Below, piece by piece: positions 47,701 to 59,640 of a stretch of 64,000 nt of DNA (within the stretch, counting starts at the first letter, position 1; every line of letters starts with the position of its first letter). The stretch spans positions 29,818,131 through 29,882,130 of the forward strand of contig NC_034009.1 in the NCBI RefSeq assembly GCF_000346465.2, read 5' to 3'. Position numbers and translations under genes: made by a program. The notes under the pieces were generated by a model, which was given only the letters and a program-made list of their open reading frames with translations, was not told where the DNA came from and did not search any database. Source of the DNA: Prunus persica (lineage: Eukaryota; Streptophyta; Magnoliopsida; Rosales; Rosaceae).

Positions 47701-50116
47701 ATATTGGTGGACATATTATGAAAATTCCTCTAATCTGTTTCCAGATCCTACTCTTTATGCACTTAGAGGTGTGTTCAATGTTTAAAAGATCTATCTGTTG
47801 ATAGTTTTGGAGTGTTCTCAACAAGTCATCATCTTAAGTACATTTATCATTTCAGGGAAGACCGTCTGTTGCTAGGCATATCTCAATTCCTGTTCTTTTC
47901 ACTCCTCTTCTTTTACTGCAAGGAGCCGGTGTTTTATTTGCTGCATATAGATTAACAGAGAAAATTCTTCTTTTAGTACACAATGGAGTTTTTTCTGGAA
48001 GATACTTGGACATAACATCAAAAGTTCGTGAGTATTTTGGGTTCTTTCGCCATGGTTCAAGGTAAGGAATTATTTTTAGAAATAGAAATTTCAAATGATC
48101 TTTAGAGATCTCTACTCAACACAAACTTTAAACAAAATTCAAGTTACTATGTGGTCATTGTTGGTTAAATCTTCCTGTTGGCAGGTTTTTGGGTTGGTGG
48201 TCGATTGACGAAGGAAGTCGAGAGGAACAGGCTAGACTGTATTGTGCAGGGGCTTCAGGGTCTGTGCTTCTCTTACCCTTCATAACTGCATTCATTTTCT
48301 GCAATATTTAGGCAATCTTCCTCCATGCCTCCTGCTTTCTTATTGAAACAATATTAAAGAGTCCTTGTATTCTCTCAATTAGACGTTCTAAGTACCTCAA
48401 AATGTTGTATAGATGCTGCACTATGGTGCGTTCTCGTGTGGTGAATATAGATGCTTGATTTGCAATTTATGTAATACATGACACACTTTATAACTGGAAA
48501 TACAAATATTTTAAGCTTTGTGTTGTTGCAATTCCCTGAATTTCTACAATGTTCGTTGATGCTTGAATATGCTTTCCTACATGTTTTCTGCAATAGAAAC
48601 ATTGTTGGGATGTGTTGCAGTTTTGGTTCTAATATGTGTTGTCGGTGTTGTTGCAACTTGCCTGCATGGCTTTCTAGTAGGTGCTGTTGCATAGATAGAT
48701 ATCTGTTAAATTGCCTGAAAATAGACGTATCTTGCAAAGTAATACGAAGTTATCATTGTCAATCCTTGCTCTGATCTTTCTTTCAGGTATGACACTTTTT
48801 CACCTGATATAGTGAAGAAGTTGCCTAGATCGGACCTTGTTCAGGAGGTGAACACTATTTATGATTCTCTTGGGTCATGGTTGCCTCTTAATTGAACCGT
48901 TTGTCTTGGTTTCAGCATTGTTTTACTATCTAATTGATATTTGAGACATGTAATATCAGCTTATAATATTTCTGTTTTCCTATCTCAGATTTGGAAACTG
49001 CAAGCTGCACTCAGTGAGCAAACAGAAATCACGAAATTTAGCCAGCAGGAGTATGAAAGACTTCAGAATGTAATGGTTCAAATGACCTGTTGTTTTCCAC
49101 ATAATGAGTATACGAATATTTTCCTGTTGATTTCATAAATTTCGTTCCTAACAACTCAAGTCAACCACATCAAACAATTGGGTTAGCTACATGAGTCCTC
49201 TGTGATAGAGTCGTGAACATAAATTCTTTTCCCCACTTCTCCAGTCATGAGCCAGTCTCCATTACATCTTGAATAATCTTGTTCCTACCTTTAGTGGTTC
49301 TTTTTATAACCTATCGATTTAGCTTTCAAGAATCATTATACTCGAGAAGCTCAAGAGTGAAATGTCATTTAACTAAAAACCAGTGAGTTCTGCTGGTGGA
49401 GTAGAGAATTTATGAGTACAAGGTCTGCACAGACCTGTAGTTCCAGTAGTAAGATGAATCCTGTCCAATCCCTGGCAATAACAAGAAGTAGAATCACTCA
49501 TCAGTTCTGATTGTTTCTTGTAGAGAAGAGAAGGTGACATCTCTCTAACTACAGAACAGGTCAATATACCTCAAAAAGTTCTTTTGTTCCTTAATTTGGT
49601 TATTTTCCTTGGGTATTTGTTGCTGTTCTTGACACAAAAGAGTATTCTTATTTTTTTATTTTCCTGTATTACTCAACTTTACTTGCATAACAATTGCTTA
49701 GATAAATTAAGTTAGTATTTTCAAACTGAAGACTCAGTATGGGATGGAGTATTCTAGAAGAAATCAATTGAATATTATCCGTAGTTTGTGCCACTATTCT
49801 TGTTCCAGTGTGAGGATCTAGTTTGGGGCTTACCTGTTTCAATTGAATCCAACAGGAAAAGATTTTATGTCGAGTATGCTTCGAGGAGCAGATTAATATA
49901 GTCCTCCTTCCATGCAGGCATCATGTTCTTTGCAGGTACCTTCATATACCGTTCTCACCTAACTTGTTTTCACCATTTCATCGTAACAATTTACAGTGAT
50001 TTTATTCGTCTTTATCTTAATTCTAAATGTATTTCAGCACTTGCTGTGCGAAGTGTAAAAAGTGCCCCATATGCCGCGTCTCCATTGAACATCGACTGCC
50101 CATATATCATGTGTAA
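44798..50116 (+). CDS. Multi-pass membrane RING-finger protein (Fragile-X-F-associated/TMEM185 family, At1g68820-like)
   Basis: Fourteen exons join in frame: 44798-44913, 45778-45868, 45995-46079, 46211-46280, 46646-46715, 47195-47264, 47376-47421, 47519-47768, 47856-48061, 48185-48259, 48787-48847, 48989-49069, 49856-49935 and 50038-50116, giving 459 aa. The first two thirds hold several hydrophobic spans (SLFTFTIFLVLKL, ATPLLVAFELMLCIYLE, ISMVFLTAATIFTLLKI, IPVLFTPLLLLQGAGVLFAA-like) and the motif LGWWDLFINFGIAECFAF. A second loop has RYLDWNSGLVVS and LLGWWSIDEGSREE-like FLGWWSIDEGSRE. The tail has a coiled stretch LQAALSEQTEITKFSQQEYE and a C3HC4 RING: LCRVC...LLPCRHHVLC...CAKCKKCPIC. It is likely a membrane ubiquitin ligase; the substrate is unknown. 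The gene next to T5L1 in Arabidopsis, At1g68820, matches from memory. An upstream in-frame ATG at 44777 would add seven residues; 44798 fits the family start better. Confidence 0.93.
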
Positions 50117-50264
50117 AGCAAGAAGACCAGCAGTTCCAGAACTCTAAAGTTGCTTGTGATTTTAGGTTGTGTATCAAGCGGTTGGAAGCTGGAAAAATTT
50201 GTTTTCTTTGTTCATGTCATTATCTTGTAGCACCGTGCCAAAGAATTGTATATACACCCTCTTA

Positions 50265-52350
50265 GAGCACTTCCACCTAAGGTCTTAAATATCGAGGGTT
50301 TTAGAAATATTGGTGGTTCAAAAACACGGAAATATTGATGGAAATATCGGGAAAATATCAATATCGATAAAAATTAGATAAAAACCACGGAAATTGTGAT
50401 AAATAAATGAAAAATTTTAATGGAACTTTAGAAGTTTATTTAGTCAATCATTTATTATTTTGACACAAAAAATTAGAAGGAAATGCATTGTATGGTGGGT
50501 TTGAGTGATTTAAGTTGATTATATTGTGAGCTGATAAACTCCGTGACTTAGAAAATTTGGAGTAATTAATGAAAGATAATTAAACACCTCCTAATAATTT
50601 ATTTATCATTTTTAGTACAATATTTTACATTTTATAAATTGCATAGTAAAATATATGAGTAACTTTATTTCATTAGACATGGTACATGTTCTTATATTTA
50701 TTTTTTATAATATATAAAAAAAATTAAAAATTGAAAATGTAAACCAACTTGATTTGTCATGAAAATTAGGCACCTTACCATGCTTAAAAAATAAAGATTG
50801 AAAATTAACTAAGAATATAAATAAATTTATCTAAGGTAGAATTAAATAGGAAATAAAGAAAATGATTACAGAGATTTAAGTAATTAAGCAACAATTTGAA
50901 CGGGAATGTAATAATGTCAGTGCTTATAATGAATAATAAAATAATCAATAACATTAAATGAATTAAATAGGAAAAAAATAAATTATATTAAGTAATTAAG
51001 TAAATGAGCAACAATATAAAACAATAAGTAATTATGTTAATTTATATTTTGAGAAACAACTCGCAATAGTTATAAATACGAGATTCCATAGGTAATAATC
51101 ACAAAGTGATAACTAGCATGGTGGTTAAATGGCTATAGATATTGGAAGGAGGAGGGGTTTGAACACAATGCGAGTGAGTTTAAGATCTGGAAAGTATCTA
51201 GGAAATTTTTGATAAATTGACGATACATAGATGGAAACGTGCTAAAATGTCGCTGCTTCTTGTGTTTCTTTCCATTGTCATAGTAAATGGCAAATACTGT
51301 TCTTTTTTTTTTTTTAACGGAAAAAAAAATCAAGTTTTAAAATTTTGGTAGGTATTTATAGAAAAAAAAAAAAATTCATAATTTTTTGGTTTTTTTTAAA
51401 CAAAAAATTTCAATTTTTTTTTTCAATTTTTTTAGTCAAAAAATTGGCAGCCATTGTATTGGAGCACAAACTCTAGATTGGACCCTCTAAGAATCACCAC
51501 GTGACTTAGAGCTGTTGGGTAAAGTTGCGTTGGCGCTAGTTTAAAATTTTTTTTTTAACGTTGGCGCGTGTAATAATAGGAACTGTAATAATAGCACCAT
51601 TATATGAAGAAAATGAGATAACATTATCATGTTGGTAAATTTTGTTTCATATAAGCTAAAATGGGGTTTTTTTACGCCACATTGCACGCTCTGAAACTAT
51701 TCAAATCTTTTTTTAGAATTTTGGGTTTGAATATAGGCAAAGATTAGTTACTTAATAAGATATAATTGATGTTTGTGGCGTCAACACATAAGGTCATCTC
51801 TGGTCAGAAACTAATATTATATATATAAAAACAAAATGAATTTAAATTTTTTTTAAAGTTATTAAGAATAAAAATAAAAACCTAACGACTAGCTGACGTC
51901 ATCAATGATGTTAATGAGTCGTTAATATTGGCTGTTGGATATGCAGTTGTACGAGATATTTCGTGCTCTTACCCACGCGAGATACTTTCTCCCCTTGGAA
52001 AGCACATCCGTTAGGCCTACAAATTATTTTTCGACTTAGGCCAAAATTGGGCTACATTTGGCCTAGTTGTAGGGCTAAAGGGCCAAATGTGGCCCTCCAA
52101 ATTTGACCAATTTTTATTTTTTTTTTGCCCATGGCTGAAGATGGGTTTTGTATTATTTTAGGGCTATATTTGGCTTATGGCCCATGACTGGAGATGGCCT
52201 AAGCTGCCCCAAGGCAGCAGCTTGAGTCATTTCTCCTTGTAGGCTTGCTTGGGTTGGTGGGCTCCACCCCTTGTCCGTGCTTGCTGTTGTGCGCTGGGCG
52301 AGGCCTAAGCCATCTCCTGCCCGGGCTGGGTCCTTGCGATGGAAGTGCCC
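50265..52350. mobile_element. Probable PIF/Harbinger-like element with GAGCACTTCCA ends
   Basis: TTA at 50262-50264 and 52351-52353 borders inverted ends: left GAGCACTTCCACCTAAGG, right inverted GGGCACTTCCATCGCAAGG. The body is mostly AT-rich, with ATATCG-rich words at the left, and holds a nested MITE at 51792-52199. No transposase recognised. Ends are short and degenerate, so the outer borders are tentative. Confidence 0.45.
51792..52199. mobile_element. Tourist-like MITE nested in a larger element
   Basis: TAA at 51789-51791 and 52200-52202 flanks inverted ends: left GGTCATCTCTGGTCAG, right inverted GGCCATCTCCAGTCATGG. GG(C/T)CATCTC(C/T)(A/G)G(T/G) ends with a TAA duplication are typical of plant Tourist elements. 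The 408-bp body is non-coding; its right half is rich in GGGCT/GGCC words. Confidence 0.65.
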
Positions 52351-52763
52351 TTATAGTCATCGACTACACTGGAGTTGGTTGATGTTTTCTTGTCTATATC
52401 GTATGTTTATAATATGTCAATTCATGAATGGAAAAGTGACCATTTGAAAAGTTAAAAAATTTGGTTATCAAGATTTTTTTTTGGGTTGATGTTTGTGGCT
52501 GCAAATTGAACGATGCTTCTTTTGGAGATTCTGCAATAAATATTTAAGTTAGGGATTGATTACATACTTTTAATTTCAACCGTTGGATTGCATTTAAGAG
52601 AATACTAATATATTTAATGAATACAATCCAATAGTACACAGAATTTTGTGTTACACGTGATTATGTACTCTTTTTCCCTTCGACCAGTTTTTGTCCCACT
52701 GGGTTTTTACGTGACACTTCTCCCTCACTCAAAACAATATTTTTAATTGAAAAAAAATATTAA

Positions 52764-53282
52764 TGTTGTAAAAGTTTGAAGGTGGAGCCCACAGAGGAAG
52801 TTTCCTTGCATCTTCCAGGAACTTTCCCTTCCCTGTATTTATCAATTCAGGAAGTTTCCTTGCATCTTCCAGGAATTTTCCTTCCCTGTATTTATCAATT
52901 CAGGAAGTTTCCTTGCATCTTCTAGGAACCTTCCCTTCCCTGTATTTTGCCTAAACATTAGCCTATAAATAGGCATACCAATTGTAAAGGGGAGGGTGAC
53001 CAACGGAGAAAAGAAAGAAAGGGGAGAAGAGAAAAAGAAGAGAGAAGAAGAAGAGAAAAGAAGAAAGAAAAGAAGAGAAAAGAAGAAAGAAAAGAGAGAA
53101 GAAGAAAGAGAGAGAAAATTCAGTGAGCCTCACATATTGTAAACTCTAAAGTTGTAGCCCTATTATTTTATATAGTGAAAAAGTTACTGCTGCTGCTCTC
53201 CGAGGACGTAGGCATAGCCGAACCTCGTTAAATGCTGTGTCTCATCTACTTTACGTGCAGCTCAATATTCATACATATTCCA
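52764..53282 (+). mobile_element. Solo LTR, Copia-like
   Basis: From TGTTGTAAAAGTTTGAAGG to TACATATTCCA the layout is that of an LTR: a U3 with tandem 54-bp boxes, a TATA box CTATAAATAGG at 52963-52973, a purine-rich transcribed leader (53005-53120) and a U5-like part with GCTCTCCGAGGACGTAGGCA and CCGAACCTCGTTAAA. I recall this U5 wording from Copia elements of woody plants. No second LTR or primer-binding site follows. No matching 5-bp duplication was found, so exact ends are uncertain. Confidence 0.6.
52795..52948 (+). repeat. 54-bp tandem repeat, about 2.9 copies, in the LTR U3
   Basis: Copies begin at 52795, 52849 and 52902, each opening AGGAAGTTTCCTTGCATCTT and containing TTCCCTTCCCTGTATTT. 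Differences are few, so the duplication is recent compared with the insertion or is kept by recombination. The array ends 15 bases before the LTR TATA box. Confidence 0.9.
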
Positions 53283-54660
53283 GGTTATTTTTATAACAAT
53301 TAAATTATATTTCCATATATGCCCTTGACAGAAACTAAAAAGTAAAAAATCCTTTGAGTTTTCACAGCCCGATCCCAAGCCACTCCACCCAACCACGACA
53401 CAGCCCAACCTCTCTTGCTGAGAAAAAAAATCCAAGATTTTTGTCTCTCTCTAACCTCTACATACCCTTTGCTTCCCAAATCATGAAATTTCAAACAATT
53501 TTATTTTTTTTAATAACAAAACCAAATAAAAATAGAAAATAGTGCTTTGGTGGTGAAATTTGAGAAATAAAATAAAAAATTGTTTGATTACAAACAACGG
53601 AGAAAGCGAAGGAGGTGGGAAGGTGGGGGGAATCTATGGACTGTGGGGGACTGTTGGGTAGGGATAAGGGAGATGTTGTTTGGTGGTAATGAGGGGTAGA
53701 GGAAGTGGGTTTCTTTCATATGCTTGTTTGGGTACCGGTCATGGGTCATTGTTGGGTATTTGTGGGGAGGTAGAGGAAGGATAGAGAGAGGATGAAGAGT
53801 GAGATGGAGAGAGAAAATATTTTTTGAATTGAAGAAATTAGGGAGGTCAATATATTTAAATTAAATATTTTATTTAATAAGGGTAAATTTGAAAAATAAA
53901 AACTAACTTATTTGATTATTAATGACATTATTTTAAGTGTAAATAAAGTGACACATGTCATGACAAGAAGGGAGAAAGTGCAAAAGAGAAGGTTTCTAGC
54001 ATTCCCCAAAGTATGTAACAAATTATTAACATAAAATACTTATTGAAGAATTTATATTGCTTCTTTACCGATGTTGCATTGCATTTTTCTTCTTGTCTCT
54101 CTCATGCTTTATAAGTGACATGATAAGAGAAATAAGAAAAATAAAGCCCGACAATGAAGTAGGTATGTTTTGTTTTTTGTTTTTTTGGTGTCCTTTATGT
54201 TTTCACTTTCTGTAATCATTAGTGAAGAAAATAACAGTGGTAGTAGAAATTGAAAAGGTGGCATAGGCAATTTCATCTTTCCCTTCTTATTGCTGGAGTA
54301 AAATAAAGATAATAGTACAGACAAAGTAAAATTGGTAACTAGTAGTAAAAAGCATGGTTGAACTTGAAAATCATACATTAATACTAGTACATTTAAATTA
54401 TGAAATAATCATAACAAACTGGATACTTTAATATTTCAGACGGAATCCAGTTTCCTTGTCTAAGAAACCAAACAATCAAATTAGCATGTGTCTCTGAGGA
54501 CGGACAAGATGGTAAACCTCCATGCTAATTTAACATATTCAATACTCCCAAATTGTTGGACAAATGTCCTTTTTGTGCGGGGGAGGAGAAATAAGACCAA
54601 CATAAAAACAAAAATAGTAGATGAATATGCCTTGGGTGTCAGAGAGTCTGATGGGGTAGA
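53283..54660. other. Spacer, 3' flank of LAR
   Basis: AT-rich, with GGTGG/GAGAG-rich DNA at 53600-53810. The frames at 53300-53494, 53354-53542 and 54109-54378 show no domain. No gene supported. Confidence 0.55.
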
Positions 54661-57092
54661 TCAAGCACACGTGGCAGTGACAGCCCTGGGTTCAACAACT
54701 GCAGTAGTTTTGGTGGAAACTTTGTTTTTCTCTAGCTCTTGCTCGTCTTCCAATTTGAGAAGAAAGTCATTGAAGCACTCATCCAAGGTCCTGAAAGATT
54801 CTTCCGGGTAGAGGGTCCCAATCTCCACATCGTGAGGGCCATCCACGGGGAAATTCACCTGGCAACCTTTGATAAAGATATCGTGGGTGAATGAGGCCAC
54901 TATACTTTCTGGTATGCGGTTCTCTGAAAAAATAACAACGTTAATGTCATAAAACAAGAAAAAATGTAAAGTTTCGATCACAACTCAAATTCAGAAATTA
55001 CCTGCAGCAATGGTTAGTAGGTCATCTTCAGTGATGGTAACTCTGGGAAGGGTGCGGCCAATTTTCTTCTCCCACAGAGATGCCAGACCATTGATGTCGT
55101 ATAGATTGGAAGGGGGTCGAAAATGAACATTTTTGTTCATGGTTCGGATATCGTCCACCGTTTTCATTGTGAACTTTCCAATATCAGCGCCGTCTATAAA
55201 GTAGGCTGTGTATAAAATAATACATCAAGTCAGTTGGTTAGGGCGATGTGTACATATGAATTCGTATTCTTTGTGGTTGAATTACAATAATTTAGACTAT
55301 GGTGATTCAACGCCAAGAAATATAGATGTGTGTGATGAGTATTTATGTGGTGTGGGTAAAGCGTGACCCAAGTTTGGATGGGATGGCCCATTGGACAATA
55401 AACCTTGATTTTGAGAGAAATTTTTATATGTTTCGGATATATCACATGATGTATCATTCGATACACATAAAACATATGAAATTATTCTGTAACTTACTAC
55501 ATTACTTTTTATGATATGTAACTAACTGTATTAAAAATATTCCACATGTCCTATGATACGTGATTTACTAAGAACATTCAAAAATTATTCTAATTTTAGG
55601 GAAGGAGTTCCGAACGTGTGGACATGTTAAGTGAAGAGTTTCCGTCTTATGAATGCGGCGAAATTCTATGAGGATATGTTGATGTGGACAAAATAAAGAA
55701 ACAGTTCTTCGTTGTAACATTCGCTGCAAGTTTAGGCTTTGTTGGACCATACTAATGATGTTGGACCCTTCATATAAATTTATCACTTGCAATAAATAAA
55801 ACACAAGTTTAAAATGGTTTAGTTTGCTGGAATATTGTACATGGATTTTTTATGTTTTTTAATCTTCGGGACTTTTTATTTTATTTTTTATGTTAACTTT
55901 TCTTAATTTCAGTTATTAAAATCTTAATTTAGAGTGAAGTAGAATAGGAAAGAACAAAAATGATTAAAAAGTATTTAAAAATAAAAGGGACAAAAGATGA
56001 GTGGAAAAATCAGCTTCTTTAAATGTAGTGGTTGAAACTAAAAACAATTTTTTAAGAATATTACCAAAAGTGCCACGTGTGCTTGATCTATCCATCAGAC
56101 TATTAACAAACGATTTTTCGTTAGCTAGCTTTTGATTTAAGCCCTCTATTTTTGGTAAAGATTTGGAGGATAATACCCATAATGGTTATTCTCCAAACCC
56201 TTCAAATGTTAGGTGAAGTTTACGAATCCGTGCAGCAGAAAAAGTGGATTCGCCCAACAAAAGAAACCCAATAATATGTGTATCATACCTTTAACGCTGC
56301 CATCACCGTAGATTTGGAACTGATCCAACGGTGGAAGAACCTCAGAAGGATGCTTGTTGTCGAAGTAGGGCCAAGAAGCAATGGAATTGCAGCAAATGTA
56401 AGTGTAGGGCACCCCAGATTTCTCAACACACCGCCTGACTTGGCGCTTCTCCAAATACATGGTGAGACCTGGTTCCACCGGATCAGCCCTGTCCACATCG
56501 TGCCCAAACTCTGACGGCAAAAACCTCTGCAACACAAATTTTGTTGCATTACTATGAGAAAATGAAATTCACATTGACATATTTTGCTACATTCTTTTTT
56601 AAGGTTTTGTTATATATGTATATACCTTAATTGTGCCAACAGCTTGAATGGCCTCAACCAGGATGATCTGGTCCAATATTGTTGTACCACCCACGGCGGA
56701 TATTACCACCTCAATCTCATGCTCTCTTAGCAGTTTCTCCATCAGTGCCTTATCAGAAATCACCCCCTGAAAATACTCAAAATTAAAAACACATGTTACA
56801 AAATCAACAAGAAAAATTCGACCCCGGAAAGCAAAAACAGAGGAAAACAGAGACACCTATATTTATTCACACACACACACACACATACATGTAAGATTAT
56901 AGCGCCTCTGTCTTTGAGGGATTTGATGATGTCAGCCTTAGAAGGGTCAAGAGGGCCTGGCCTGATCAGGACATAAGTGGGTTGGCCAGCATCAAGGCTA
57001 GCTTCAGCCACAAACCTCCCGATGAAACCAGTAGCACCAACAATGAGGATTCTGCCATTCTTGGCTGCAGAAACACAAGTTGACACAGTCAT
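54661..57092 (-). CDS. LAR: Leucoanthocyanidin reductase
   Basis: Five exons on the minus strand: 57092-56889, 56766-56626, 56526-56289, 55205-55002 and 54923-54661, giving 349 aa, the usual LAR size. The NADPH-binding motif GATGFIG is at 19-25. All three LAR signature motifs are present: RFLPSEFGHDVDRADPVEPG from 116, ICCNSIASWP from 159 and THDIFIKGC in exon 5. His124 and Lys142 correspond to the catalytic pair described for grape LAR1. The C-terminal extension ending VEPRAVTATCA is typical of true LARs and separates them from isoflavone reductases. It reduces leucoanthocyanidins to 2,3-trans-flavan-3-ols such as catechin in the cytosol, in proanthocyanidin synthesis. The long C-terminal similarity to Rosaceae LARs (from memory) supports the host call. 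No frame damage. Arabidopsis lacks this gene. Confidence 0.96.
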
Positions 57093-57261
57093 GGCTGGCT
57101 GCTGGCTGCTGGCTGCTCCTATAGCCCTTGACCCTTTTGTTATTTCTTTTCAAATTTTAAGTCTTTTTCCCAAGTAACTTAAAATGGAGGGCCTGTGATT
57201 GATATTTGGCTTATTAAAGCCTCACACGATTTGGGTGTGCAAGTGTGTGAAATATGGGATT

Positions 57262-57271
57262 CTATATATAG
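57262..57271 (-). promoter_or_regulatory. TATA box of LAR
   Basis: The minus strand reads TATATATAGA about 170 bases upstream of the LAR start codon. The position implies a leader of about 140 bases. Confidence 0.5.
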
Positions 57272-59095
57272 AGGAGAATAATATGCTACCATATATTTTT
57301 GTGTATGGGTGATTTGAATTTGTTTTTATTTAACCTATAATGGATGCAGGCATGGCTGGCCCTAATTTATATTTCAGCTACCCTTCAACATACAAATTTT
57401 GGTGGTGTATTTCTCTGATCATGATCGAGTGTTTTGAAGTGTAGCTAACTGCTCTGTTTCCATGCGTTGACTGATAGCTTAGCTATATAAAACTGACTCT
57501 GTTTCTTCATCTTTTTAATTTAGGCACTGTTTGTTTATAAGATTAAAACAATTCCCAGTTGGGTTCCAAAAAATTTGTTTTTTATGTCCATTGTCAAATC
57601 TCGGACCATTATATTCCAAGTCCAAATTCACTGGAGCTTTGACATCAAGAAAGACTAGAGAGGAGGAGTTTGAACAGCACAAGAAAGAAGCTTAAACTTA
57701 ATTAATAAACCGTAAATCCCACACTTTTAGTAATTCAAGGTTCCCATGCCTTTATATACAAGCAGAATGCTGCTAATTAGGCACGTCGCAACGGCTTGAT
57801 CCGGAAGATAATGCCTTAACTATCAAGTGACTTCACTAATTCAACAAAAATTGTTTAAACATCACGTTGATCATGTAACTTAAAATTTTGATTAATGATA
57901 ACGTGGGCAACAACGATCATCTAAGTAGATCCTAAATTTCTGTTTCTGTTCTTTTTATTTTACAATCCACAAGGGCCATGAGTTAGAGGTCACTATCAAA
58001 TCATCAATAAACTAAAATTATGAAATACAAAAACTAAAATTATGAAAACGAAGAAGCCATTTTTCTTCAGTGCTTTGTTTGAGACCCCACAACCACAATG
58101 GAAGTTGGCAGCTAGCTCAGCAGCTCATCTACAAGTCAGCTCAACAGAGATGGGGCTTTCTCACTATCCAAACAGAGCAGGGTCCGAGGAGCTTGCATTA
58201 CATTTTAATTTCGTCTAGGAAATCTTTTTTTTTTTTTTTTTTTGGGGTCAACTTGGAGGAATCTTATTTACAGATTTAATTTACTAGAAACAATAGAAAA
58301 ATAGCTGAAACAACATAAGTTTCAACTGACCCCAAAAAAAAAAAAGTAATTTTTTCCCCTGGGAAATAGGGAAAAAAGTGTCTGATTGGTTTACACGACC
58401 CCTAATTTAAATACGGACACAACTCGAAACTAGTACTGCACAAAGCACACACCTTTGCCACGTCTCAGCTCGGCTTTTCTTTTCTTTTTCATAATGATTA
58501 AATGGCTAATTAGTCATCATTATAGGGTAAGCAAATTCAACATCATTTAATTTATTAATTGTTTGAAGCTTCCAAGTTTCAACAACCAAAGGCATGCAGT
58601 CATTGATCATCAGCACCTACACATCTTCACGCACAGGTGCGTCAAAGTTACAGTCTAACCTTGTTAGGTATGAAATTATTACTATCATGCTTATTTTTCT
58701 TTGGAAGACCAACAAGACAAGAAAACGGTTAGACACTTGGGCTGCATTTATATTACATGAAAATTCAACCTTGTTAGGTTTTCAAGTTCAGGTTTTTTTT
58801 ATCAGCAAAAGGTAAGGAGAAGGAGCTCACCCACTAACATGGTGAATTGACCAAACACACCACGTGAATGTGAAGCAAAAGAAAGGATTTTATTGAACTG
58901 ATTAACTGTAGATTTATTTGTGCAATGAGAACAATATGCAAGCACCAGTCCACAATATGATCTATACATGCTTATTCTTTGTTTTAACCGAGAGATTCTT
59001 AAGTGTAATCTTGTTTCTATCTCTTTTATCATGTGATCAGTCAGAAGAAGATAGAGATAGACAAATATAATTGTATACAAACGGAACCGGTGATA
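57272..59095. other. LAR upstream region
   Basis: No gene. Single CAACTG and CAGTTG/CACGTG-like words (for example CCACGTGAA at 58861) could serve MYB and bHLH regulators of flavonoid genes, but such short words occur by chance. An 18-T run lies at 58226-58243. The minus frame at 58802-59152 overlaps the next array and is unsupported. Confidence 0.45.
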
Positions 59096-59346
59096 GGGCA
59101 ATATATATATATATATATATATCTTCTCCATATGCAGACACATGCATGGCATTTGTCCTGGTCTAACACAAATGCTTATTAGTATTCATGATCTTGTGGG
59201 GATCTTACGAGCTTCATAAGGGCAATATATATATATATATATATATCTTCTCCATCTGCAGACACATGCATGGCATTTGTCCTGGTCTAACACAAATGCT
59301 TATTAGTATTCATGATCTTGTGGGGATCTTACGAGCTTCATAAGGG

Positions 59347-59382
<36 letters not shown>

Positions 59383-59476
59383 TCTCCATAAGCAGACACA
59401 TGCATGGCATTTGTCCTGGTCTAACACAAATGCTTATTAGTATTCATGATCTTGTCGGGATCTTACGAGCTTCATA
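59096..59476. repeat. 124-bp tandem repeat, three copies
   Basis: Units at 59096-59219, 59220-59343 and 59344-59476 each hold GGGC(A)ATATAT..., an (AT)n run, then CTTCTCCAT, GCAGACACATGCATGGCATT and CTTACGAGCTTCATA. The units are almost identical apart from the AT length, longest in the third. Confidence 0.95.
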
Positions 59477-59640
59477 GGGATGAGTGCAGACCACACTTTG
59501 AATTAGCGGTTCATATTCGGCTTGTTGAATTGGAGCATTGACGTTCGAAGTTTTAAGTTCATGAATGAATAGAACCCCCGATCCCACGCATGATAATATA
59601 TAGAGCAACTTGAAATTTTAAATGTCGCTCGCTCTACGTA

